Notes: generated from the sequence alone by a model not told the origin. DNA of 64,000 bases from Mycobacterium sp. ITM-2016-00317 (GCF_002968295.1 NZ_CP134399.1:5952001-6016000); one strand, 5' to 3'; shown: positions 43,357-52,797, numbered from the stretch's first letter. A program made the numbers and translations.

Positions 43357-44259
43357 ATGCGGGCCGCCCGCTTTCACCGTTACGGAGACCCCGACGTGCT
43401 GGTCGTCGAGGAGGCGCCCGAACCTCACGCCGCGGCGAACTCGGTTCGCATCAAGGTAAGAGCGGCAAGTGTGAACCCCATCGATTACCTGCTGCGTGCC
43501 GGCGCCATCCGAGACGTCTTTCCCCTCGAGTTACCTGCGATACCGGGACGTGACGCCGCCGGAGTCGTCGACGAGGTGGGCAGCGCCGTCATGAACGCGG
43601 CCGTGGGAGACGTCGTTTTCGGGCTCGGGGGCGTCAGTGACACCACGGCAGAGTTCGCGGTGCTGACGGCCTGGACCGCCGTCCCGGCCAACTGGTCCAC
43701 CGAGGAGGCGGCCGCCGCCGGACTTGCATCCGCTACCGCGGCACGGGCTATCGACGCGCTGGGGAATCTGAGTGGTAGCACACTCCTGGTCGAGGGCGCC
43801 TCGGGTGCCGTGGGAAGTGCCGCAGTCGCTTTCGCGCTCGACGCCGGGGCCCGGGTGATCGGTACCGCCCGACCCGCCAACCATCAGTACCTGATTGACC
43901 TCGGGGTGATGGCGACGACCTATGGCCCGGGGCTGGTCGAACGTGTCGACGCACTGGCACCGGACGGTGTCGATGCCGCACTGCACGCTGCGCCGTCCGC
44001 GTCGTTGCCGGACCTCGTGGAGATCGTCGGTGACGCTTCCCGGGTGGTGACCGTCATCGACCAGGAAGGAGCCGCGCGGTTGGGCGTTCGCAAGGTGGAC
44101 GCCGCGAACGATTCCGCCCTCCTCGCACGCGCGGCCGAGCTTGGTCAGCGCGGCCGGTACACTCCCCGCGTCGACCGCGTTCTGCCACTCGCGTCCATCC
44201 GGGAGGCTCATGAGTTGGCCGAGAGCGGCGCCGGCAAGATTGTGATCACTCTGCCGTGA
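43357..44259 (+). CDS. zinc-independent NADPH:quinone oxidoreductase-like MDR protein
   Basis: 300 residues from ATG 43357 with TTGGAG upstream. The N-terminal GroES-like domain has VRAASVNPIDYLLRAG and PAIPGRDAAGVV. The nucleotide-binding domain has LVEGASGAVGSAAVAFAL and the C-terminal IREAHELAESGAGKIVI. Structural zinc cysteines are absent, as in quinone oxidoreductases. It is a probable NADPH-dependent reductase of quinones or enones. Confidence 0.9.
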   Translation: MRAARFHRYGDPDVLVVEEAPEPHAAANSVRIKVRAASVNPIDYLLRAGAIRDVFPLELPAIPGRDAAGVVDEVGSAVMNAAVGDVVFGLGGVSDTTAEFAVLTAWTAVPANWSTEEAAAAGLASATAARAIDALGNLSGSTLLVEGASGAVGSAAVAFALDAGARVIGTARPANHQYLIDLGVMATTYGPGLVERVDALAPDGVDAALHAAPSASLPDLVEIVGDASRVVTVIDQEGAARLGVRKVDAANDSALLARAAELGQRGRYTPRVDRVLPLASIREAHELAESGAGKIVITLP

Positions 44260-44344
44260 TCGGCGACGCGTCTTATCGAGGGATCGGCTGTCCTGCGCCG
44301 ATAGTGGCGAAAGCCGCGTCGACCGGCGAGCCGCGTATCCTCGG

Positions 44345-44863
44345 CTACTCCTTGGGCTTCAGCTCGAACACCGGAATGATGCGGCCGTCCGCTTTCTCCT
44401 GGAACCCGGCAATATGCGGTATCTCACGCAGAAGCTTCTGCCACAACTGGTTTCGTTCGACCTCGGGCAACTCTCTGGCTGTCACATCGTAAGTGACCAC
44501 CTCGGTTCCGGTGCCGATGTCCACCGATGCTTGCGGCTGCGCCCGTAGATTGTGCACCCACGCTGGGGTTTTCAGGTTTCCCCCATCTGCGCCGATGACA
44601 TACCAGCTGTCTTCGAAATCGAACCTGTACAACGGATTTAGTCTCTGCTTACCCGACTTCGCGCCCTTCGTGTGCAGAAGCAGGCCTGGCATCCCGGCGA
44701 ACAAGCCGGTCTTGATGGCTCCGCCGTTCGCTCGGTACTGCTGAACCACATCGGCGTTGATGGCAGCCATCTGCCCATCGCCAGTCTCGCTGAGCCGACT
44801 GACTTCCGTAGCGGCGGCCCCTAGACCCCACGCACCACCGACTGGACCGCTCTCATCATCCAT
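44345..44863 (-). CDS. deazaflavin (F420)-dependent nitroreductase family protein, Ddn-like
   Basis: 172 residues from ATG 44863; an internal ATG at 44770 is an alternative. The split-barrel core has GLLLHTKGAKSGKQRLNPL, then GGNLKTPAWVHNL, the F420-phosphate-binding pattern of Ddn and its paralogues. The N-terminal 35 residues are Gly/Ala-rich and not conserved. Family members reduce quinones or activate nitroimidazoles. Confidence 0.88.
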   Translation of the reverse strand: MDDESGPVGGAWGLGAAATEVSRLSETGDGQMAAINADVVQQYRANGGAIKTGLFAGMPGLLLHTKGAKSGKQRLNPLYRFDFEDSWYVIGADGGNLKTPAWVHNLRAQPQASVDIGTGTEVVTYDVTARELPEVERNQLWQKLLREIPHIAGFQEKADGRIIPVFELKPKE

Positions 44864-44963
44864 AACGTCGCCTTCGCGTCCACGATTCATTGTCAAAATT
44901 CACAAACGCAAAGCCGGAGAAACTATTCCAGTTCGGTCGGATACTAAATATCCGGGGAACAGT

Positions 44964-45006
44964 GAATAGCCCGTCGGCACGTCGATGCGTCGCGTGAGTT
45001 GTCGAC
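44964..45006 (-). pseudogene. micro-fragment of a second epoxide hydrolase
   Basis: The minus-strand translation QLTRRIDVPTGYSLF matches QLMRRIEVPSGYSLF of the epoxide hydrolase at 28938-30115 (DNA about 29107-29150). Similarity ends abruptly on both sides. It is a relic of about 43 bp. Confidence 0.6.
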
Positions 45007-45068
45007 ATCATTGCCTTACGACGGCGGTAATGACTACGTCCTCGAGTGCCTGCAGAATGCGGAACGCA

Positions 45069-45891
45069 TTCGAGGGCTACGTGCACCATCTCGGGCGGTC
45101 CGGCTACCGGACGGCCAGTCGAGCGTTGGCGCTGCCGACTGTCATCGGTCCACGACCGGCCATGCTGCGCGTGATGCACCCGATCGTCGCCCGGCTGGCG
45201 GCCGTCAGCGGTGGCGGCCGTGGTGCACCTGCGGGCGGGACACTTGCTGGTGCTGGTGCTGGGCGTGCCGGCGCGCTCAGGGCCGCTGCTCGACCCGGCC
45301 GGCGTTCTCGGAGAGCGCTCACCGCTGGCCGCCGGGGCCAGCGGCCGGATCATCCTCGCCTATCTACCCGAGACGGAGCTGGCCGGCGTCGCCCTCGACG
45401 GTGTGACGCCCCAGCAGCTCACCGCTATTCGCGAACGGGGGTATGAAACGTCCTACGGCGAGAACCATCCGGGCATCAACGGCGTCTCAGTACCCCTGCT
45501 GGCCGCGCACGCCGATCCGACGATTCCACCAATCGTGTTGGGCTCCATGACCATCGCCGGGACGTCGGAGCGACTGCCGCCTCAGGCTGTCTCGCGCCTG
45601 GTGCGACCGCTGCTGGGCGCCTGTCGAGATCTCAGTCCGCGACTGGCCGCACTGCTGGGCCCCAATCCGGGCGCCACGATCGAAGCTCTCGGTCTCGAGC
45701 GACCTCCTGGAATGCCGCCCGTTCGCCGAGGTCTCTCGTCAACGACGGCGCTGATGGGCGGCCTGCGGGTTCTGGGAGGTCTAGCGTGGGCGGAATGGGT
45801 TTGTTCAGTCACGAGGAGTTCCGGGACCCGGCCGACGGCGTTGGCGGCTCTAGCGGAGGGGCTATCGAGCGAGCTCGGGCTGCTGAGGTGA
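45069..45891 (+). pseudogene. IclR-family regulator remnant with frameshift and missing helix-turn-helix
   Basis: The effector domain is clear in the second frame: ASGRIILAYLPETELAG, ENHPGINGVSVPLLAA and LVRPLLGACRDLS. The preceding linker (YVHHLGRSGYRTASRALAL, HPIVARLAAVSG) is in another frame. The two join if one G at about 45213 is removed. The N-terminal DNA-binding domain is absent and the C-terminus after about 45700 no longer resembles the family. Confidence 0.75.
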
Positions 45892-46160
45892 GCGAGTACG
45901 GGGTGGATGAACCTGTGGTGGTGGGGCCGGGGCCGGCGCCTGAGGATGGTTCGTGCGGACAGTTCGCTGTGCAGTTTCACGTGTCTACGTCAATGCTGGT
46001 CGGGCTGAACCGTATTGCGAGAATGCGTGGGGTGAGCGTACCGGAGGTATGCCGGCAGGTGATCGGCGTGTTTGTTGCCCAGCAGGAGGGTGAGCTGGGT
46101 GCATTGCTTGCTGCCGAGGCCGAGGCCGCTGATTATCGGCCGAGCTTGGGTCAGGCGTAG
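45786..46160 (+). CDS. possible small DNA-binding (ribbon-helix-helix-like) protein
   Basis: 124 residues from GTG 45786, preceded by GGGAGGT at five bases. The N-terminal half is Gly/Glu-rich. The C-terminal segment FHVSTSMLVGLNRIARMRGVSVPEV resembles the strand-helix-helix layout of CopG/RHH proteins. Codon use is less GC3-biased than that of its neighbours, suggesting recent acquisition. It overlaps the IclR relic by 106 bp. Confidence 0.5.
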   Translation: MGGMGLFSHEEFRDPADGVGGSSGGAIERARAAEVSEYGVDEPVVVGPGPAPEDGSCGQFAVQFHVSTSMLVGLNRIARMRGVSVPEVCRQVIGVFVAQQEGELGALLAAEAEAADYRPSLGQA

Positions 46161-46163
46161 TCG

Positions 46164-46483
46164 CGTACTGCGCGGGATCCCAGGAGTCCCTCGGTCTGGC
46201 CGCGTCGATCCTTGCGACCGAGGGCGCCCTCTCGCAGGTGGGCTTGATGGGCACCAAGGTGGAACTTCCGCTGTTGCCCTTCGTCAGCGGTGAGCGATCC
46301 TACTTCGGTTCGTTCTGGGGAAACCGCAACGATCTAGAGGAGGTACTCACCCTCGCCGGTGAAGGGAAGATCAAACACAACGTGGTGACAACGAAACTCG
46401 ACGACATCAACGACATCAACGACATCCTCGACGCACTGGGACGCGGCGACATCGTCGGGCGCGCTGTCGTCATGTTCGACTGA
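46164..46483 (+). pseudogene. C-terminal fragment of a zinc-dependent alcohol dehydrogenase
   Basis: The frame reads ESLGLAASILATEGALSQVG, then GTKVELPLLPFVSGE, GSFWGNRNDLEEV and the terminal LGRGDIVGRAVVMFD, the last third of a medium-chain alcohol dehydrogenase. The N-terminal catalytic and most of the Rossmann domain are missing. The stop overlaps the end of the convergent hydrolase gene. Confidence 0.75.
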
Positions 46484-48218
46484 TGCCGACCGGGAGACCC
46501 AGCTGCAAGGCCGTCGACCGCCGCGACACCAGAGACGTCACCGACGTGGGCCGAAACGCGGTTCGCGCCACAGCGACCCGTGCGCCGATGACCGCCCCGG
46601 TGGCGAGCCCCTTCGGAGTCGCGACCGACAGCGACTGCCCGGGCTCGTCGTAGATGCCTGCGCAGCCCTCGCCCGCGCACACACCCGTCGACGAATCGAT
46701 CCGGCCCGCGAAGATGTCGTTGATCCACCCGGCGATGAGAGTCTGTGCGGCCGACTTGTTCTGCTCGGTCGGAAACCCCTGGTTGAGATAGGAGATGAGC
46801 TGGATCGCCCAGCTTCCGCCCTGCATCGAGTCGAGATGCTGCCCGTTGTCGAGAACCACCCCGTTGAAATGCCCGGGCCGGTGTTCGTTGAGAGCCGCGT
46901 CGACCCGGCGCGGCGTGCCGTCCTTCCTGGGTGCACCGAGTTCGATCACCGGAACGTAGGTGCCGAGACTCTCCAGCTTGTCGAGGGCATCGGCCAGCAC
47001 CGACCCCGGCGGCGCGCCGTCGAGCGTGACGATCCCGGCCAGCCTGTTGACCGCGCCACTAGCCGCGACCGCCTCGGCGTAGTAGCCGGCCGCGCCGGCG
47101 GCGACCCCCGCTCCCAGCGAATGGCCGACCAGGGTGAACCGCTGCGGCAATGGGGCGTCGGTACCGTACTTTCGGGCGAAGCCGGCGGCCACCGCGCTGG
47201 CCGTGAGCGCGTCGCGATCCCCGAGGAGAAGGTCGGCGGTGGCGCGGTGCACCTGGTCGTCGCCAAGCCAGAAGCCGTCGCGCACATAGGGGTTCGACGA
47301 CAGCGTCGGGACCACGACGATGCTGTTGGTGCGCTCGGCCAGCCAGGCTGCGGTCTTGCTGTACATGGCGCCGACGCCGCGGAAGCCGTGCTGCAGGTAG
47401 ATGAGCCGCTCCGGCAGTTCGGTCGCGTCGGGGTAGTACCAGTGCGCGCTGACGAAGCGCCCTTCGGTGATCTCCAGCCTGGAGGTGCGCACCGTGACGT
47501 TGACGCCTGCCGGAACCACCGGCGGACCGGCGACGAACCGGATGGCTGCCCCGATGATCTCGGTCACCAGGGATTGCAGTACCTCCTGCAGCGTCCGCGG
47601 GGGTGACGCGGTCAGTGCAGCCGAGGTATTGACTGTTGCGGACACACGTTGGGCGACAACCTGGTTGACCTCCGACGGAGTCGTGGCAGGCGGGCCCGAC
47701 GGAGGACTCTGCTCCTCGGGGACTGCGGTATCCTCCGCCGGTTGCGGGCCGGGTGAAGCGGGGGCGTCGAGCTGGTCGTCCTTCAGCTCGATGGCTGTGT
47801 CGTCGACGGGCGGCGCATCATTGGAAGTTGATTCGGTCGCTTCTTCGCTGTCAGCCGCGGGCGTAGCGCCGGAGTCGTCAGAACCGGAGCCCCGCTCGGG
47901 GAGCTCGACGTCCGGCTCCATGCTCTCCTCGGACGCGTCGTCGACCTCCGCGTCGTCGACCTCTGCGTCGCCCGCCTCCTCGGCCTCGGCGTCTTTGGTG
48001 TCAGCGGCTTTGGTGTCGGATTCTTTGGTGTCGGCATCGTTGGTTTCGCTCGGCGCCTCCGCGCTATCGCGCTCAGCACCGGTGTCGGACGCACCTGCGG
48101 TGGCGCCCGCCGTCCCGGAGCCGGTATCGGCTGTTGCGGTGTCGGCCCCGGCGATCAACGCGGCAGACACGCCCGCCGCGACCACGCCTGCACCCATCCA
48201 CGCTGACAGCTGAGCCAT
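46470..48218 (-). CDS. secreted alpha/beta hydrolase with long acidic N-terminal region
   Basis: 582 residues from ATG 48218 (GGGAG upstream). The signal peptide (about 1-32) is followed by about 170 residues of low-complexity Asp/Glu/Ala/Thr/Ser sequence. The hydrolase domain (about 230-500) has LIYLQHGF (oxyanion strand) and the nucleophile elbow FTLVGHSLGAGVAAGAAGY. The acidic repeats, such as DTKESDTKAADTKDAE, suggest a disordered cell-wall spacer. A lipase/esterase role at the surface is inferred. Confidence 0.8.
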   Translation of the reverse strand: MAQLSAWMGAGVVAAGVSAALIAGADTATADTGSGTAGATAGASDTGAERDSAEAPSETNDADTKESDTKAADTKDAEAEEAGDAEVDDAEVDDASEESMEPDVELPERGSGSDDSGATPAADSEEATESTSNDAPPVDDTAIELKDDQLDAPASPGPQPAEDTAVPEEQSPPSGPPATTPSEVNQVVAQRVSATVNTSAALTASPPRTLQEVLQSLVTEIIGAAIRFVAGPPVVPAGVNVTVRTSRLEITEGRFVSAHWYYPDATELPERLIYLQHGFRGVGAMYSKTAAWLAERTNSIVVVPTLSSNPYVRDGFWLGDDQVHRATADLLLGDRDALTASAVAAGFARKYGTDAPLPQRFTLVGHSLGAGVAAGAAGYYAEAVAASGAVNRLAGIVTLDGAPPGSVLADALDKLESLGTYVPVIELGAPRKDGTPRRVDAALNEHRPGHFNGVVLDNGQHLDSMQGGSWAIQLISYLNQGFPTEQNKSAAQTLIAGWINDIFAGRIDSSTGVCAGEGCAGIYDEPGQSLSVATPKGLATGAVIGARVAVARTAFRPTSVTSLVSRRSTALQLGLPVGISRT

Positions 48219-48381
48219 AGAACTCCCCAACCTTCGATATTGACGACCACGTTGCTGCAGTCGCGCTCAAGGTAAGGCAGGACCGCGCCCCGAGTAGACA
48301 GTTTTAGGAATCTGGTCATCTTTGTGTCACGGTGCGAGCCGGCCTGGACGCCGGCATCGGTGAGTAAGCTCGAGAAGCACT

Positions 48382-48852
48382 ATGGGGGCCACACTCAGCG
48401 TCCGGCGATCGGCATTCATGCTGGTTGTGTTCATGGCCGGCGTTGCGCTCGGATCAGCGACCGCTGCGGCTGCCGGACTCGATGACTATCGCTGGGAACG
48501 TCGCCCCCTACTGGTGTTCGCACCGACGGACACTGATCCACGCCTGACGGAGACGCTGAGCCGAATCGAGGCGAGCCGATGTGACTTCGTCAGTCGTGAC
48601 ATGGTGCTCGGCCAGGTGGTCACCGAGGGCACCAGCATGCTCGACGGTCACGTGATCGACGCCGAGGAATCTCCACGGCTCGCGGACCGATTCGGGATCG
48701 ACGGGAACGACTTCGCCGTGCTGTTGATCGGAAAAGACGGCGGCGAGAAACTGCGCGTCACCGACGTACCGGATCTGCGCACTGTCTATGCCGTGATCGA
48801 TGGCATGCCCATGCGAAGCCGAGAGATGGCCGCCGAACCGAGTGGGTGTTGA
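48382..48852 (+). CDS. secreted DUF4174-type protein
   Basis: 156 residues with a signal peptide (about 1-31). The domain shows the family pattern RPLLVFAPTDTDPRL, then FAVLLIGKDGGEKLR and the terminal VIDGMPMRSREM. Function is unknown. The lipoprotein gene follows 4 bp after its stop, so the two are probably co-transcribed. Confidence 0.75.
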   Translation: MGATLSVRRSAFMLVVFMAGVALGSATAAAAGLDDYRWERRPLLVFAPTDTDPRLTETLSRIEASRCDFVSRDMVLGQVVTEGTSMLDGHVIDAEESPRLADRFGIDGNDFAVLLIGKDGGEKLRVTDVPDLRTVYAVIDGMPMRSREMAAEPSGC

Positions 48853-48856
48853 GAGA

Positions 48857-49543
48857 ATGCGCCAAGGCCACCCGTCACAGCGCTGGCTCGCCGGCATCGC
48901 CGTCGCCTGCTCGGCACTGCTCGTCGTGTCGTGCGGAGGCGCCGAGCAACCCGCCAACGCCGAGGAGACGACGAACGCGCCCGAGACTCCTGGCTCGTCC
49001 GCCCCGGCAGTCGTATCGGAAGGGACCGACGTCGTTCTCGTCGCCCTCGATGATCCCGGCAAGGTGGCCACCTGGACGACGGTCAACGACCCAGTCATGG
49101 GCGGCGTGTCCACCTCGAAGGTCACGTTCGGAAACGGTGGGCTCGTGTTCTCGGGCAACATCTCGCTGGAGAACAACGGCGGATTCGCCTCGGCCCGCAG
49201 CCCGCAGGACCCCGGACTCGGGCGACTGGCCGCAGGCGCGACGTCGCTGCGCGTGCGCGGACAGGGTGACGGCAAGACCTATGTCTTCGAGGCGGGCATC
49301 GAAGGGCAGCCGTGGTCCTACATCCAGCGCTTCACCACCGAGGCCGGCGTCCAGCGCACATATGAACTGCCCATCGCGGTCTTCCAGCCGGTCGGCATGC
49401 GCCTTGATCCCGCACCCGATGCGCCGCCGACACTGGACCCTTCGCTCATCGACCAGGTATCGGTCTACATCCTCGACAAACAGCAGGGCCCGTTCGAGCT
49501 CACGATCAGCGGAATCGACGCCACCCTCGGCGGTCAGTCCTGA
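48857..49543 (+). CDS. lipoprotein with CIA30/NDUFAF1-like domain
   Basis: 228 residues from ATG 48857. The signal peptide ends in a lipobox-like VVS|C near residue 23, then an Ala/Thr/Pro linker. The CIA30-type jelly-roll domain (about 55-225) has TVNDPVMGGVSTSKV and FSGNISLENNGGFASARS, the diagnostic block of this family. In eukaryotes the domain assists complex I assembly; in bacteria the role is unclear. Probably exported. Confidence 0.85.
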   Translation: MRQGHPSQRWLAGIAVACSALLVVSCGGAEQPANAEETTNAPETPGSSAPAVVSEGTDVVLVALDDPGKVATWTTVNDPVMGGVSTSKVTFGNGGLVFSGNISLENNGGFASARSPQDPGLGRLAAGATSLRVRGQGDGKTYVFEAGIEGQPWSYIQRFTTEAGVQRTYELPIAVFQPVGMRLDPAPDAPPTLDPSLIDQVSVYILDKQQGPFELTISGIDATLGGQS

Positions 49544-49663
49544 TGAGTCGCCACGACCACTTTGTTCCTTCTTGCGAGCGAGGCGGGAAGCGTTGACCCC
49601 GAAGGACGTTGGGCTCATTTCGGCCGACGGGTTCAAGGCCTTCGTCGAGAGGAGCTGGCGCTC

Positions 49664-49756
49664 TTAGCAGTGGTGCACCGCTTTGTCCGTCTTGGTGATT
49701 CGGAACATGCGCATACCCAGTCCTGCGGCTGCGATGACGGCCTTGTGAACCTTCAT
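49664..49756 (-). other. 30-codon ORF resembling the GalU N-terminus
   Basis: The minus-strand ORF starts MKVHKAVIAAAGLGMRM and ends after 30 residues. The first half closely resembles the nucleotide-binding start of UTP-glucose-1-phosphate uridylyltransferases (xxKAVIPAAGLGTR), but the invariant Pro and Thr are replaced and nothing of the enzyme follows. It is either a relic or a small peptide gene. Confidence 0.4.
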
Positions 49757-49801
49757 GACGAGAACCCTGGGCAAAGGATGCCGCTCACCGCTGGACCGAC
49801 C

Positions 49802-50542
49802 TTATAGCCAAGACATGATTGGAGCACCGGTTCGAGGTTGCGGTGCCGTGCGGATCAGCGACGGAAGACCTCGCCGCCGGATAATGACTTCGGCGATCAC
49901 GATGTTCGGTAGCCAACACAGGAAGGCCACCGGTGCATAGGCATTGGCGGCCACCACCGCCTCGTCAAGCCCAAACGGTTGTTGCACGACGGTGAGGACG
50001 ATCAGCCACAGACGCAGGGTCGGCGCTGCGTAGGTGAGGGCGAAGCTGCGGATCATCCACGCCTGATGCTCGGCGAAGTCCCGATCACGGGCGCTTCGAT
50101 AGCCGCGGTAGGTGGCCCATATCCACAGAATCGCCAACGTGCCGAACCCGAAGAACCCAACGAACGCCACCGAACTGAAGAAGGCCATCACGAACGCCGA
50201 CGCACCGCCCACCACGACCGCGACGACGTAGGTCCGTCCGATCCACCGGTGGACCCGTCGATACCGCCGAATTTTGCCAGAGAACTGAAACCCACCAATC
50301 AACAGCGCCAGGGCCGCGAACAGGATGTGCAGGTAGAAGGCAACCTGGACTATCCCGGGGCGAGTGGCGTAGGTGCCGGCGAGGCCGGTGTCGGTCTGAG
50401 CAAGCGAATCCAGGGTCCCGTTCACGTATTGGCTGGGGAAGAACACCGCCACGGCCACCGACGTCAGCAGCAGCGCCAACCACGGGACGCTTCGACGTGC
50501 ACGGCGGCGCGGTGTGATGGCCGAAGCTGCGCCAGTAGCCAT
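49802..50542 (-). CDS. DUF2306-type membrane protein
   Basis: 246 residues from ATG 50542. About seven hydrophobic segments are present. Family motifs are VAFYLHILFAALALLIGGFQF, RRVHRWIGRTYV and FAEHQAWMIRSFAL, with conserved His residues that suggest redox or heme association. It is divergent from a TetR gene. The function is unknown. Confidence 0.8.
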   Translation of the reverse strand: MATGAASAITPRRRARRSVPWLALLLTSVAVAVFFPSQYVNGTLDSLAQTDTGLAGTYATRPGIVQVAFYLHILFAALALLIGGFQFSGKIRRYRRVHRWIGRTYVVAVVVGGASAFVMAFFSSVAFVGFFGFGTLAILWIWATYRGYRSARDRDFAEHQAWMIRSFALTYAAPTLRLWLIVLTVVQQPFGLDEAVVAANAYAPVAFLCWLPNIVIAEVIIRRRGLPSLIRTAPQPRTGAPIMSWL

Positions 50543-50621
50543 GGCATGGTCCCCCGATGAGGCTGTGGTTCGTGCGGTCGCGCGGCCTGCGTGTGGCGAC
50601 CCAGACACGAGTGTCGTTGCG

Positions 50622-50645
50622 GTAAGTAAACAGATGTAAGTACAC
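50622..50645. promoter_or_regulatory. GTAAGTAmAC direct repeats between DUF2306 and TetR genes
   Basis: GTAAGTAAAC (50622-50631) and GTAAGTACAC (50636-50645) are direct repeats 14 bp apart in the 178-bp divergent gap. They are plausible operator half-sites for the TetR regulator. Confidence 0.4.
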
Positions 50646-50720
50646 ATTCGTCAATAGATCGGAGTACCGAGTGGTTGAAGGGCTTATGCTCGAAACCGCT
50701 CAACGAGAGGGAAGGGTCGC

Positions 50721-51374
50721 ATGGCGACGCGTCAACGCAACGCCCGAGGTGAGGGCGGCAGACTGCGTGATGATCTGCTTGCCGGCGCCCAGCGCATCCT
50801 GGAACGCACCGGCAGCGAAGACGACGTGACCTTGCGCGCGGTGGCCCGAGAGGTTGGGGTGTCCGCGCCATCCATCTATGCGCATTTCCCGGACGGGAAG
50901 GCCATTGTCGACGCCCTGGTGCAACAGACGTTCGAGGAGTTATCGGCGGTCCTGCGACAGGCCTGGGACGACTCGCCGCCCACCGGGCGCCTCCACGCCG
51001 TCTGTTTGGCATACATCCGGTTCGGCCTGGATCGACCGGAGCGATATCTCACGCTCTTCGAGCGTCGTAGAAGCCTGGCGCGGACGGCACAGCTCGCGAG
51101 CGCCGGACATGGCCTCATGTACCCGAACGGCGCCGAAGCGTTCGGCATCCTCGTCGACGCGATCGACGAATCCGGCGTAGACAGCGACAGCCCCGCCGAA
51201 GAGGACGCCGCACTCCTGTGGGCGTCCCTGCATGGTTACGTGACACTGCGTTCGAGTACGCCCGGGTTCCAATGGTTCGCCGACGAGGAACACGTCTGCG
51301 AGGCCCTGATCAGACGAGCCACCTCGTGCCGTCGCCAACGACACGAAGGCGCGTCCGGGGACCGCCAGCCTTGA
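50721..51374 (+). CDS. TetR-family transcriptional regulator
   Basis: 217 residues from ATG 50721. The helix-turn-helix lies at about 18-68 (VTLRAVAREVGVSAPSIYAHFPDGKAI). The C-terminus has the WHG-domain features of one TetR subgroup (WASLHGYVTLRSSTPGF). It probably controls the divergent DUF2306 gene. Confidence 0.9.
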   Translation: MATRQRNARGEGGRLRDDLLAGAQRILERTGSEDDVTLRAVAREVGVSAPSIYAHFPDGKAIVDALVQQTFEELSAVLRQAWDDSPPTGRLHAVCLAYIRFGLDRPERYLTLFERRRSLARTAQLASAGHGLMYPNGAEAFGILVDAIDESGVDSDSPAEEDAALLWASLHGYVTLRSSTPGFQWFADEEHVCEALIRRATSCRRQRHEGASGDRQP

Positions 51375-51708
51375 GGGACATGTGGAAGGCGTCAATTCGT
51401 TCACAGCGATGCAACACCGCGAGACACGATCGGTCTAGAGTCTTCCTCGACGAATGAGGTTGCATGGGAACAGAAGTCGCGTGGCATCACCAACCGGGGT
51501 CCCACGGCAGGGCTACCGGTGTAACCAGAATCCCCGACGTTCATCAGTCCAGCCTCGGGCAGGCCTGCTCGCCAGTATGGCCCGAAACCGGTGATGGCGC
51601 AGCGCCTAGATCAGTGGGCAATGACAGGAAATACCGCTGGGGAAGAACTCGACGTGTTTGCAGGACGGAATAAAACAGGCGCGCAATGTGTTTCGTCCGT
51701 TCGTGGCA
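51375..51708. other. intergenic region without a recognisable gene
   Basis: 334 bp between the TetR gene and the old-yellow-enzyme gene. A 69-codon frame (51464-51673) has no family features. The last 60 bp are AT-richer and probably contain the promoter of the downstream gene. Nothing else is visible. Confidence 0.5.
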
Positions 51709-52797
51709 ATGGATGACTTCTTCACACCATTCTCCGTCCGCTCACTGACTATGCCGAATCGGTTCGCCATGGCGCCGATGACTCGCGAGGCGTCGCCCGG
51801 TGGCATCCCCGGGGCCGACGTCGCTGAGTATTATCGACGACGCGCAGCAGGCGGGGTGGGGCTCATCATCACCGAAGGTGTTCGGTTGCCCGACCCAGCC
51901 GCAGGTTACCCATCCAACATTCCGACGCTGGCGGGCGACGACGTGCTCGCCGGCTGGGGCCGCCTCATCGACGCCGTTCACACAGAGGGTGGCACCGTCG
52001 CCGTACAACTGTGGCATCAGGGTGTGCAACGCGATGAAGCCGACGGGGTGGTGCCGGTGGGCCCGTCGGGAGTCGACGCGTTTGGCGCACCAAAGGGCCG
52101 GGCGCTGGCGACCGACGAGCTTCCGCAGCTTGCCCAGCTCTACGCCGATAGCGCTGCGACGGCGCGCGAGATCGGTTTCGACGCTGTGGAACTGAACAGT
52201 TGCCATGGATACCTGTTGGATCAGTTCCTCTGGGAGAGAGCCAATCTCCGCAGCGATAGATATGGGGGGTCACTGGCCGCGCGGACGCGTTTCCCGGCAG
52301 AGGTGGTGGCGGCGGTGCGCGGCGCAGTCGGCCCGGACTACCCGATCATCTTCCGGTTCTCACAGTGGAAGATCACCGATTACACCGGGTCGATCGCCGA
52401 CAACCCGACACAACTGCAGGAGCTTCTGGCTCCGTTCGTCGAGGCAGGCGTCGATGTCCTGCACCCCTCGATGCGCCGGCACTACACGCCCGCGTTCCCT
52501 GACGCAGACCCCGAACGCAGCCTCGCGGGATGGGCGAAGAAAGTGACCGGATTACCGGTCATCACGGTGGGCTCCGTCGGGCTGGAGACGACTTTTCGCA
52601 GTGAAGTGCACGGTCAGGTGATCCAGCCCGCTTCGCTCGACCGCTTGGTGAAGCAGTTCGAGGCGGGCGAATTCGACGTCGTAGCGGTCGGGCGTGCGCT
52701 GCTCGCCGACCCAGGGTGGGTGCGCCGACTCCGTAACGGTGAGATGGACGCCTTCACCGGCTACGACCCGGCATCGGCGTTGTCGTCCTTGCGCTGA
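51709..52797 (+). CDS. old yellow enzyme family NADH:flavin oxidoreductase
   Basis: 362 residues from ATG 51709 (MDDFFTPF). FMN-barrel features are NRFAMAPMTREASPGG, the substrate pair in AVQLWHQG, the catalytic region ELNSCHGYLLDQFLW with SDRYGGS, and VAVGRALLADPGWV at the phosphate site. It reduces activated alkenes or nitro compounds. The start lacks a good ribosome-binding site. Confidence 0.92.
   Translation: MDDFFTPFSVRSLTMPNRFAMAPMTREASPGGIPGADVAEYYRRRAAGGVGLIITEGVRLPDPAAGYPSNIPTLAGDDVLAGWGRLIDAVHTEGGTVAVQLWHQGVQRDEADGVVPVGPSGVDAFGAPKGRALATDELPQLAQLYADSAATAREIGFDAVELNSCHGYLLDQFLWERANLRSDRYGGSLAARTRFPAEVVAAVRGAVGPDYPIIFRFSQWKITDYTGSIADNPTQLQELLAPFVEAGVDVLHPSMRRHYTPAFPDADPERSLAGWAKKVTGLPVITVGSVGLETTFRSEVHGQVIQPASLDRLVKQFEAGEFDVVAVGRALLADPGWVRRLRNGEMDAFTGYDPASALSSLR

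Noticed and set aside
51464..51673. A 69-codon frame before the old yellow enzyme
   Set aside because: No ribosome-binding site or similarity and poor codon bias.
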